From: Paracoccaceae bacterium
Lineage (GTDB): Bacteria > Pseudomonadota > Alphaproteobacteria > Rhodobacterales > Rhodobacteraceae
Direction of reading: 5' to 3'
DNA: 5,062 bases
NCBI GenBank assembly: GCA_027069385.1
Contig: JALXER010000237.1
Location: forward strand, 1-5,062
Every line of letters begins with the position of its first letter. The first letter of the stretch is position 1. The translations under genes and the position numbers were made by a program. Shown piece after piece: positions 1 to 5,062 of this stretch. The notes under the pieces are model-generated. The model was given only the letters and a program-made list of their open reading frames with translations. It had not been told where the DNA came from and did not search any database.

Positions 1-1
1 C

Positions 2-1336
2 CTTGGCACAGCGCTGGCGCTGGCGCGTGAAGGGCTGAAGGTGCAGGTGCTGGAACGGCAGGTTCGCGCCGGTGGCAACGCGATCTCAGAACGCTTTGAC
101 GGGTTTCTGATGGAGCACGGGCCGACCACGTTTAACGCTTCGACCACTGGCGCGCTGGCGCAGCTTGATGCGCTGGGCCTGTCCGGCAGCGCGCTTGATC
201 TGGGCGCGGGGGTGCGCAAGCGTTACTTGCGCGATAACGGGCGGTTGCACGGGGTTTCCATCCGGCCCACGGGGTTTTTGCGTGCCAATTACCTGTCCGT
301 TGCCGGTCGGTTGCGGGTACTGGCCGAGGCATTCATACGGCGCGGCGACGGGGCCGGGGAAACCGTGCATGCTTTTGCAACGCGCCGCTTTGGCACCGAG
401 TTTGCCGACAAGGTGATGGAGCCGCTGGCGGCGGGCATGTTCATGGGCGACGCCCGACAATTGTCGCTGAACGCGGTGTTTCCCAAACTGGCGATGATGG
501 AGGCCAAAAACGGTTCCATCTCCCGCTCTATCCTGAAGGCCGGAAAAGGCACCGAGCCGGGGCGGCGGTTGTTGTCGTGGCAAGGCGGGACCGGCACGGT
601 GCCCCAAGTGCTGGCGGCGCAGTTGGGCGCGCGGGTGCAAACCGGTGTGGCGGTCACAAAGCTGGTGAAAACGCCGGGTGGATTCGAGGTGCATAGCCGC
701 GCCACCATGGCCCGCGCGCGCGCCGTGGTGCTGGCGGTGCAACCGCATGTGGCGGCTGGGCTGCTGGCCGGTCTGGTCCCCGATACGGCGGCGGCGCTGG
801 AGCAGATCGCCTCGCCGCCCGTCAACGTGGTGTTTCTGGGCTATCGGCGCGAACAGGTGGCGCACCCGCTTGACGGGCTGGGGTATCTGGGCACCAAAGA
901 TGCGTCGCGGGTGATTTCGGGGGTGCAGTTCGGCTCTACCATGTATCCGGGGCGCGCGCCTGACGGGCATGTGGCGATATCGGCCTATGCGGGCGGGATG
1001 CGAAACCCCGAACTGGGCAACGTGCCCGATGCAGATCTGGTCGCGCAGGTGCGGGCCGAGTTGGCCGAAATGCTGGGTATCCGCGGGGAACCGGTAGTGG
1101 TGCGCACCCGCCGCTGGGCGCTGGGCCTGCCCCAATACACCCTTGGCCACGCAACACGCGCCCGCACCATCGCGCAGACCCCGCAACAGGTGCCGGGGCT
1201 GTTCCTGACCGGCAATTATCTGGACGGGGTTTCGGTGGCGAACTGTCTGGCAGCAGCAGACCGAACCGCCGGTCTGGTGGCCGGTATGCTTGGGGCAGGG
1301 GGCGGGAAAATCGGGTTGATTGAGGCTGGCTCTTGA
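2..1336 (+). CDS. hemG: Protoporphyrinogen oxidase (oxygen-dependent, FAD), 5'-truncated by window edge
   Basis: FAD-containing protoporphyrinogen oxidase, which converts protoporphyrinogen IX to protoporphyrin IX, the penultimate step of heme synthesis, probably at the inner membrane. The frame is open from base 2 to the TGA at 1334-1336 (444 codons visible). The first visible residues, LGTALALAREG then VLE at the end of the second strand, are the back half of a Rossmann FAD fold. The glycine loop and the true start are therefore just left of the window, perhaps 10-20 residues away, and the GTG at 41 is not a credible start. Family marks are EHGPTTF near 115-135, a MEPLAAGMFMGD block at 416-451, SWQGGTGTVP around 575-605, and the C-terminal FAD-contact motif GNYLDGVSVANC at 1211-1246. 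It is the HemY-type enzyme, unrelated to the E. coli flavodoxin-like HemG. The metG gene follows in the same direction after 48 nt, so co-transcription is possible. A general amine-oxidase-like flavoprotein is the main alternative. Confidence 0.85.
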   Translation, partial: LGTALALAREGLKVQVLERQVRAGGNAISERFDGFLMEHGPTTFNASTTGALAQLDALGLSGSALDLGAGVRKRYLRDNGRLHGVSIRPTGFLRANYLSVAGRLRVLAEAFIRRGDGAGETVHAFATRRFGTEFADKVMEPLAAGMFMGDARQLSLNAVFPKLAMMEAKNGSISRSILKAGKGTEPGRRLLSWQGGTGTVPQVLAAQLGARVQTGVAVTKLVKTPGGFEVHSRATMARARAVVLAVQPHVAAGLLAGLVPDTAAALEQIASPPVNVVFLGYRREQVAHPLDGLGYLGTKDASRVISGVQFGSTMYPGRAPDGHVAISAYAGGMRNPELGNVPDADLVAQVRAELAEMLGIRGEPVVVRTRRWALGLPQYTLGHATRARTIAQTPQQVPGLFLTGNYLDGVSVANCLAAADRTAGLVAGMLGAGGGKIGLIEAGS

Positions 1337-1368
1337 TCCTTGCATGGGGTAAACCCGTGGCAGGATCA
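1334..1368 (+). terminator. Strong hairpin between hemG and metG (terminator-like or translational control element)
   Basis: A long imperfect inverted repeat: arm 1334-1348 pairs with arm 1354-1368 around the five-base loop GTAAA. The outer seven pairs (TGATCCT with AGGATCA) are perfect, the inner GGG/CCC is perfect, and one or two bases bulge in the middle. The left arm begins exactly on the hemG TGA stop. No T-run follows, so it is not a classical intrinsic terminator. The metG Shine-Dalgarno-like AAAGG (1373-1377) begins five bases after the stem. It could attenuate or separate the two genes, protect a 3' end, or affect metG initiation. The structure is read directly from the sequence; its role is inference. 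Confidence 0.5.
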
Positions 1369-1384
1369 AATCAAAGGCAACATC

Positions 1385-3097
1385 ATGGCGCGTATTCTTG
1401 TAACCTCGGCCCTTCCCTATATTAACGGCATCAAGCATCTGGGTAATCTGGTTGGCTCGCAACTGCCCTCGGATGTGTATGCGCGTTATATGCGCGCGCG
1501 CGGCCACGAGGTAATGTATATCTGCGCCACCGATGAACACGGCACCCCTGCCGAACTGGCCGCCGCCAAGGCCGGTGTCCCGGTGGCGGAATTCTGCGCC
1601 GGTATGTGGCAGGTGCAAAAGGATCTGGCTGACGGGTTCGGGCTGTCCTTTGACTATTTCGGTCGCTCCAGTTCCGCGCGAAACCGGGAAATCACCCAGC
1701 ATCTGGCCGCGGCGTTAGGGCGCAATGGCCTGATAGAGGAAGTGTCGGAAAAGCAGGTCTATTCGCATGCGGACGGGCGCTATCTGCCTGATCGCTATAT
1801 CGAGGGCACCTGCCCGAATTGCGGGGATGAAAACGCCCGTGGTGACCAGTGCGAGAACTGCACCAAGCAGCTTGACCCGACCGACCTGATCAACCCGCGC
1901 TCGGCCATTTCGGGCAGCACCGATCTGGAGGTCCGCGAGACCAAGCACCTGTACCTGCGCCAATCCGCCATGCGCGAAACGCTGGATAAATGGATCGACA
2001 GCCAAAAGGGCTGGCCGGTGCTGACCACCTCGATTGCCAAAAAGTGGCTGCATGACGGTGACGGGCTGCGCGACCGGGGCATTACCCGCGATCTGGACTG
2101 GGGTGTGCCGGTGCAGTTTGACGGTGCGCCGTGGTCGGGCATGGAAGGCAAGGTGTTCTATGTCTGGTTCGATGCCCCGATCGAATATATCGGTGCCACT
2201 GCCGAATGGGCCGATGCAACCGGCGCGGGCGATGCGGCGTGGGAACGCTGGTGGCGCACCGACAAGGGCGCCAATGATGTGCGCTATGTGCAGTTCATGG
2301 GCAAGGACAACGTGCCGTTTCATACGCTCAGCTTTCCGGCGACCATGATCGGGTCGGCTGAACCATGGAAGCTGGTCGATTTCATCAAGTCGTATAATTG
2401 GCTGACCTATGAGGGTGGCAAGTTTTCAACCAGTCAGGGGCGCGGGATTTTCATGGATCAGGCGCTGGATATTTTCCCGTCGGATTACTGGCGCTGGTGG
2501 TTGCTAAGCAACGCACCCGAAAGCAGCGATTCGGATTTCACATGGCAGAGCTTTCAGGGCGGGATCAACAAGGATCTGGCCGATGTGCTGGGGAACTTTG
2601 TCAGCCGCGTGACCAAGTTCTGCCGCTCCAAATTTGGCGAAACGGTGCCCGAGGGTGGCACCTATGGCAAGGCCGAGGCCGCCGTAACCGACGAAATCGC
2701 GGCGCGTTTGCGGGCCTATCAGGACAATATGGAAGCGATCGAACTGCGCAAGGCCGCTGCCGATCTGCGCGCCATCTGGGTTGCGGGCAATGAATATCTG
2801 CAAGCCGCCGCCCCCTGGAGCGTGTTCAAGCAATCGCCCGAAGATGCCGCCGCAACGGTAAGGTTTGCGCTGAACCTGATCCGGCTTTACGGGGTGCTGT
2901 CGGCCCCGTTTATCCCCGATGCCTCGGCTGCAATCCTGTCGGCGATGAACGCCAAAGACGCGGGTTGGCCCGAAGACCTGAACGCGGCGCTAAGCGCCCT
3001 GCCGGCGGGCCACGCCTTTTCGACGCCCGATGTGCTGTTCGCCAAAATACCCGACGAGCGCCGCGAGGAACTGGAAGCCCGGTTCGCCGGTGCCTGA
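1385..3097 (+). CDS. metG: Methionyl-tRNA synthetase (MetRS)
   Basis: Cytoplasmic class I aminoacyl-tRNA synthetase that charges tRNA-Met, including the initiator, using methionine and ATP. The 570-residue product has every diagnostic element. The HIGH-like HLGN is at residues 18-21, with CATDEHGTP shortly after. A zinc knuckle has CPNC at 143-146 and CENC at 156-159 in the connective insertion. The KMSKS-loop variant KFSTS is at 346-350, and an alpha-helical anticodon-binding domain follows. The protein stops without the Trbp111-like C-terminal dimerisation domain present in E. coli MetRS, which is usual for the shorter alphaproteobacterial form. I chose the ATG at 1385 because MARILVTSALPYING is the expected N-terminus and AAAGG at 1373-1377 is well spaced. 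An in-frame TTG at 1340 would add 15 unlikely residues and lies inside a hairpin. The gene follows hemG by 48 nt and meets a LysM-protein gene tail to tail. Confidence 0.97.
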   Translation: MARILVTSALPYINGIKHLGNLVGSQLPSDVYARYMRARGHEVMYICATDEHGTPAELAAAKAGVPVAEFCAGMWQVQKDLADGFGLSFDYFGRSSSARNREITQHLAAALGRNGLIEEVSEKQVYSHADGRYLPDRYIEGTCPNCGDENARGDQCENCTKQLDPTDLINPRSAISGSTDLEVRETKHLYLRQSAMRETLDKWIDSQKGWPVLTTSIAKKWLHDGDGLRDRGITRDLDWGVPVQFDGAPWSGMEGKVFYVWFDAPIEYIGATAEWADATGAGDAAWERWWRTDKGANDVRYVQFMGKDNVPFHTLSFPATMIGSAEPWKLVDFIKSYNWLTYEGGKFSTSQGRGIFMDQALDIFPSDYWRWWLLSNAPESSDSDFTWQSFQGGINKDLADVLGNFVSRVTKFCRSKFGETVPEGGTYGKAEAAVTDEIAARLRAYQDNMEAIELRKAAADLRAIWVAGNEYLQAAAPWSVFKQSPEDAAATVRFALNLIRLYGVLSAPFIPDASAAILSAMNAKDAGWPEDLNAALSALPAGHAFSTPDVLFAKIPDERREELEARFAGA

Positions 3098-3118
3098 CCT
3101 TACTGGCGGGGCAGCCGG
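3087..3118. terminator. Possible bidirectional hairpin at the metG / LysM-gene junction
   Basis: CCGGTGCC (3087-3094) can pair with GGCA plus CCGG (3110-3113 and 3115-3118), with one bulged base and a 15-nt loop containing both stop codons. It lies inside the last codons of both convergent genes. The loop is long and no T-run follows on either strand, so it is only a weak candidate for transcription termination. Confidence 0.2.
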
Positions 3119-3720
3119 ATAACCTGCCCCTCGAAAATGATATTGGGGTTGTAAATCGCATCGAAATTGGCATCCAGGATGCGCGAAATCAGCAGCCGGT
3201 CGTTATACTGGTTGGCAGCAATCTGATACAGGGTATCGCCGCGCTGCACGGTGTATTCGTCAAACGGCGCCACCAGATAGATCACTTTCGAGGGCGGTTG
3301 CAGCACCGATAAAATGGCCTGTTCAACCGGACCGCGGGGCAGGCTGATGCTGTTTTGCGCCTCTACCGCGGCAACGACGGCATCTTCTAGCGAAATGGTC
3401 GGGTCTTCCTGCCGGTTCGATGCGGTCGCGGTGGCGGGTCCGGAATCCTTGAAGAACCGGCTCAGATCTTCGTTGAAAATAACGGTTTCCGGCTCGGGTG
3501 CGCTAGCGGGTGCGTGCTGCAACACCGGTTCAGGGGTGGGTTTGGCAATAACCGGTACGACGGTATTGCGATACTGCCCCGCATCGATGGTCGAGTATTT
3601 AAGCGCCACCAGCACCGATTGGGTGGAGTCCAGATAATCGGGCTTTGCCTGCGCAAAAACAGCGCTGGCTGCAGCCACCAATGACAGAATCAAAACCGGA
3701 AGTTTTATGCGATTTACCAT
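3100..3720 (-). CDS. Exported LysM-domain protein
   Basis: A 206-residue secreted protein with a C-terminal LysM domain. An N-terminal Sec signal peptide is clear: N-R-I-K charge, hydrophobic run to about residue 22, probable cleavage after AVFA (residue 23). A variable linker follows, rich in Pro, Ala and Glu at roughly residues 57-77. A helical stretch comes next near 110-140. The LysM lies at residues 155-204, opening with YTVQRGDTLYQIA and ending IIFEGQVIRLP, both canonical for the fold. LysM domains bind GlcNAc-containing glycans, so the protein probably sits in the periplasm on peptidoglycan. No catalytic domain is visible, so its exact job is unknown. The start is supported by AGGA at 3728-3731, seven bases ahead of ATG (3720-3718). 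The gene lies 43 nt downstream of the rhodanese-protein gene on the same strand and is probably co-transcribed with it. It ends 2 nt from the metG stop. Confidence 0.85.
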   Translation of the reverse strand: MVNRIKLPVLILSLVAAASAVFAQAKPDYLDSTQSVLVALKYSTIDAGQYRNTVVPVIAKPTPEPVLQHAPASAPEPETVIFNEDLSRFFKDSGPATATASNRQEDPTISLEDAVVAAVEAQNSISLPRGPVEQAILSVLQPPSKVIYLVAPFDEYTVQRGDTLYQIAANQYNDRLLISRILDANFDAIYNPNIIFEGQVIRLPRQ

Positions 3721-3763
3721 GTTACTCGTCCTGATACGCTACGATTCGATCAACTATAGTAAC

Positions 3764-4396
3764 TTATTGTGGCACAATTGTGTTTAATCCGACAGAAAGC
3801 CACGATTCCACACCGCCACGATAGTAGAAAAGCTTGGACGGCGGATAGCCGACGGAAACCAGATTTACAATGGCCCCGGGGCTTTGTTCACACCACAGCC
3901 CGTTGCAAAACAGCACAAGGTTTTTGGCGGCCGAAAAATCCCAGGTCAGGTCGGGGTTGATGCGCGCGCCCAGCGCCGTAAGAATGGCCGCCAGATATTC
4001 GTTCTGGCTGGGCACCAGCACGTTGAACGGCACATTGACCGCGCCCGGCAGGGTGCCCTGATTGAAAAATCCGGGTGTGCGGTTGTCGATCAGCAGACCG
4101 GACCCGCTGGTTACCTCGTTTTCGATAAAGCTTAGGACTTCCAGCTCTCCGATGGTTTTGACCCCGGGGGCGGCAACCATTGGCGTCAGGCAAAACGGCG
4201 GGCAAGCGCGCGAGGTCTTGGCAAAATAACCGGTCAGGTGGTTGGTTTCGTCCTGTATCCGCTCGATCACGACGGGTTCACCGTCAATGGTGACCTCGAT
4301 CGACGGAATGTCGGGCGTGATGCGAACATTGCCGGCCAAAGCAACTCCGGGGAAAAACAAAAGCAGCATTACTTGCCAGCGGATCAGCATATTCAT
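3764..4396 (-). CDS. Exported rhodanese-like domain protein
   Basis: A 210-residue protein with a Sec signal peptide (residues 1-21, hydrophobic core VMLLLFFPGV, predicted cut after VALA) and a C-terminal rhodanese fold at about residues 80-208. Rhodanese marks are the LIDNR strand at 102-106 with the TLPGAVNVPF motif at 115-124, the active-site strand and loop LVLFCNGLWCEQSPGA at 160-175, and YYRGGVESW at 191-199. C164 fits the catalytic, persulfide-forming position, and C169 lies five residues on inside the same loop. A separate CPPFC motif at 65-69 precedes the domain. Export and four cysteines suggest periplasmic sulfur or thiol chemistry, but the substrate is unknown. I chose the ATG at 4396-4394 because GAGGT (4405-4401) precedes it closely and the signal peptide starts there; the longer frame to 4468 adds an implausible 24 residues. 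It is probably the first gene of an operon with the LysM gene. Confidence 0.82.
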   Translation of the reverse strand: MNMLIRWQVMLLLFFPGVALAGNVRITPDIPSIEVTIDGEPVVIERIQDETNHLTGYFAKTSRACPPFCLTPMVAAPGVKTIGELEVLSFIENEVTSGSGLLIDNRTPGFFNQGTLPGAVNVPFNVLVPSQNEYLAAILTALGARINPDLTWDFSAAKNLVLFCNGLWCEQSPGAIVNLVSVGYPPSKLFYYRGGVESWLSVGLNTIVPQ

Positions 4397-4647
4397 ATCA
4401 ACCTCGATCTTGAAAAAAACGCAATCGTTACAAAACGGCACGGCGAAAAGGGTACAAACCGGCGTCAATCAGTTAAAATATGTCGTTGTTGGGTCGCGCG
4501 TCAACATGATTCGGCAGAATGAATGATTCAGCGCAGGGTTGAGCGCATCCCCGCCCCGTTTCACCCGTGCCGCCAAAATTTGCCAAAACCCGAAAAAGCA
4601 ATTTACCGAACCGGTGTTTTAGCGTAATTGCAGGCTGACCGACCATT
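4397..4647. other. Intergenic region upstream of the rhodanese gene and left of the tRNA remnant
   Basis: About 250 bases without a convincing protein gene on either strand. The base composition is more AT-rich than in the flanking genes. It must hold the promoter of the leftward rhodanese-LysM operon. A TTGACG hexamer on the minus strand (4468-4463) is a possible -35 box, but I cannot find a good -10 at the right distance. It should also hold whatever promoter once drove the tRNA copy beginning at 4648. On the plus strand TTTACC and TAATTG are 17 bases apart there, but the latter is a poor -10. Confidence 0.4.
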
Positions 4648-4687
4648 GCGGGCGTGATGGAATGGTAGACATAAGAGACTTAAAATC
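4648..4687 (+). pseudogene. Orphan 5' half of tRNA-Leu(TAA)
   Basis: Forty bases identical to the first 40 of the intact tRNA-Leu at 4794-4833. They cover the 5' acceptor strand GCGGGCG, the D arm, the 5' anticodon stem, the anticodon loop with TAA, and the first two bases of the 3' anticodon stem. Identity then ends abruptly: no 3' anticodon stem, variable arm, T arm or 3' acceptor follows, so no functional tRNA can form. Upstream of the copies only one further base matches. Perfect identity with a sharp edge near the anticodon loop fits a recombination or integration junction better than gradual decay of a tandem gene copy. Confidence 0.85.
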
Positions 4688-4793
4688 CTTTGTTTCGTGC
4701 GGTTAAACGTATACAAAACAAGGCGTTAAGGAGTAAGATCAGTTTTCAGGCCCGATATAGGCCCGATGCAGAAGTTTAGAGATAACGCCAGAT
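4688..4793. other. 106-nt spacer between the tRNA fragment and the intact tRNA
   Basis: No protein gene. It contains an imperfect dyad at its left edge (4687-4695 against 4715-4723, CCTT and GTTT arms with bulges). Two direct copies of AGGCCCGAT lie at 4748-4756 and 4759-4767. A -10-like GATAAC at 4781-4786 is suitably placed for a tRNA transcript starting near 4793, but there is no good -35. The spacer may be the remnant or end of an integrated element; that is inference from the flanking tRNA duplication. Confidence 0.35.
4748..4767 (+). repeat. Two direct AGGCCCGAT repeats, 11-bp period
   Basis: AGGCCCGAT occurs at 4748-4756 and again at 4759-4767, separated by two bases, so the starts are 11 bp apart, about one helical turn. 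This is the spacing expected of two protein-binding sites on one face of the DNA, immediately upstream of tRNA-Leu. Two copies of nine bases could still be chance or a short slippage duplication. Confidence 0.4.
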
Positions 4794-4878
4794 GCGGGCG
4801 TGATGGAATGGTAGACATAAGAGACTTAAAATCTCTGGGCCCTAGGCCGTGTGGGTTCGAGTCCCACCGCCCGCACCA
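4794..4878 (+). tRNA. tRNA-Leu(TAA), CCA encoded
   Basis: A complete class II tRNA. The acceptor stem GCGGGCG (4794-4800) pairs perfectly with CGCCCGC (4868-4874). The D arm carries an ATG/CAT stem and GGTAGA. The anticodon stem is AGAGA (4820-4824) with TCTCT (4832-4836), and its loop CTTAAAA gives anticodon TAA at 4827-4829. A long variable arm (4837-4850) is typical of leucine tRNAs. The T stem GTGGG/CCCAC (4851-4855, 4863-4867) carries the TTCGA loop. Discriminator A is at 4875 and genomic CCA at 4876-4878. It reads UUA codons, rare in GC-rich genomes, and wobble-reads UUG. Its first 40 bases are duplicated at 4648-4687, and its 3' half overlaps, on the opposite strand, the end of a recombinase reading frame. 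Confidence 0.96.
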
Positions 4879-5062
4879 AAACAGACATTGCTGTCTGTGA
4901 CCTCCCCTAATGCCTTGAATGGTAAGGATATTTGTGGGGTTCTAGCACCCTCTTTCCGGTCATATTGAATGCGCTCTGCGAAGGCCAGTTTGAGCACCAT
5001 GCGGCGCAGGGTGGTATGGCCTGTTTCCCAGAGTTTCCAAGGGCTTGCAATGAACGTGAGGA
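4842..5062 (-). CDS. C-terminal part of a probable site-specific (serine) recombinase, 5' end beyond window
   Basis: Minus-strand frame open from the right edge (first full codon at 5060) to a TAG at 4844-4842, 72 codons visible. The stretch PWKLWETG, then RRMVLKLAFAERIQYDR, then EGARTPQISLPFKALGE resembles the C-terminal tail of serine recombinases (resolvase/invertase superfamily) that I know from Rhodobacteraceae mobile elements. The catalytic N-terminal domain lies outside the window, so this call rests on tail resemblance only. The last 12 residues (FGAGGGTRTHTA) are mostly the antisense translation of tRNA-Leu, and the stop codon lies in the variable arm of the tRNA. The native protein presumably ended otherwise before integration. 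The gene marks the left flank of an element extending rightward, and such a recombinase would catalyse its integration and excision. The call would fail if the upstream frame lacks a resolvase domain. Confidence 0.6.
   Translation of the reverse strand, partial: LTFIASPWKLWETGHTTLRRMVLKLAFAERIQYDRKEGARTPQISLPFKALGEVTDSNVCFGAGGGTRTHTA
4881..4898 (+). terminator. Hairpin just downstream of tRNA-Leu
   Basis: A perfect 7-bp stem, ACAGACA (4881-4887) with TGTCTGT (4892-4898), closed by the tetraloop TTGC, beginning two bases after the tRNA CCA. Its position suits termination or 3'-end processing of the tRNA transcript. The stem is short, AT-containing, and followed by GACCTCCCCT, not a T-run, so intrinsic termination is uncertain. 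The same bases are read on the other strand as codons of the recombinase tail. Confidence 0.35.

Noticed and set aside
1340..1384. TTG start giving MetRS 15 extra N-terminal residues
   Set aside because: The extension lies inside the intergenic hairpin, matches nothing at the N-terminus of the family, and the ATG at 1385 has its own Shine-Dalgarno-like sequence.
86..1702. A 538-codon minus-strand open frame across hemG and the start of metG
   Set aside because: It is the GC-rich shadow of two well-identified plus-strand genes: its residues are Arg/His/Gln/Pro-rich with no recognisable domain, and it crosses the hemG-metG boundary.
3766..3782. Palindromes ATTGTG-G-CACAAT and CACAATTGTG at the end of the rhodanese gene
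   Set aside because: They are short, lie within the last codons of the gene, and match no operator or terminator pattern I can support at that position.
4397..4468. N-terminal extension of the rhodanese protein to the ATG at 4468
   Set aside because: The ATG at 4396 has a close GAGGT and begins a clean signal peptide; the extension would bury the signal peptide inside the protein.
4238..4526. Two overlapping 94-codon plus-strand open frames
   Set aside because: They run antisense to the rhodanese N-terminal region in different frames, with unstructured composition and no credible ribosome site.
4399..5062. CRISPR array or replication origin in the AT-rich right end
   Set aside because: There are no regularly spaced repeats beyond the tRNA duplication and the two 9-bp copies, and no DnaA-box cluster was seen.

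Overview
The window is high-GC bacterial DNA. It looks like an alphaproteobacterial chromosome, most likely a Rhodobacteraceae/roseobacter-type organism. The pointers are the short methionyl-tRNA synthetase with a KFSTS signature and no C-terminal tRNA-binding domain, the rhodanese and LysM exported-protein pair, and the codon use. This assignment rests on family resemblance, not on a search.

Layout, left to right. (1) 2-1336, plus strand: a protoporphyrinogen oxidase (heme biosynthesis) whose first residues lie beyond the left edge. (2) 1385-3097, plus strand: complete metG, separated from the first gene by 48 nt that are largely filled by a strong hairpin starting on the hemG stop codon. 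(3) 3764-4396 then 3100-3720, minus strand: an exported rhodanese-domain protein followed 43 nt later by an exported LysM protein, a probable two-gene operon. The LysM gene meets metG tail to tail with a 2-nt gap. (4) 4397-4793: about 400 nt without a protein gene, more AT-rich than the flanks, holding an orphan exact copy of the first 40 nt of a tRNA-Leu. (5) 4794-4878, plus strand: intact tRNA-Leu(TAA) with encoded CCA. (6) 4842-5062, minus strand: the last 72 codons of what looks like a site-specific (serine) recombinase, whose reading frame runs through the tRNA antisense strand and stops inside it.

The first 4.4 kb is ordinary core genome: heme synthesis, translation and two small envelope proteins. 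The right end looks like the edge of an integrated element. A recombinase gene abuts and overlaps tRNA-Leu(TAA), and a second, sharply truncated 5' half of the same tRNA lies 106 nt upstream of the intact copy. That pattern suggests one or more integration events at this tRNA, with the split near the anticodon loop. It is the part of the window most worth following up. The body of the element lies to the right and cannot be seen here.
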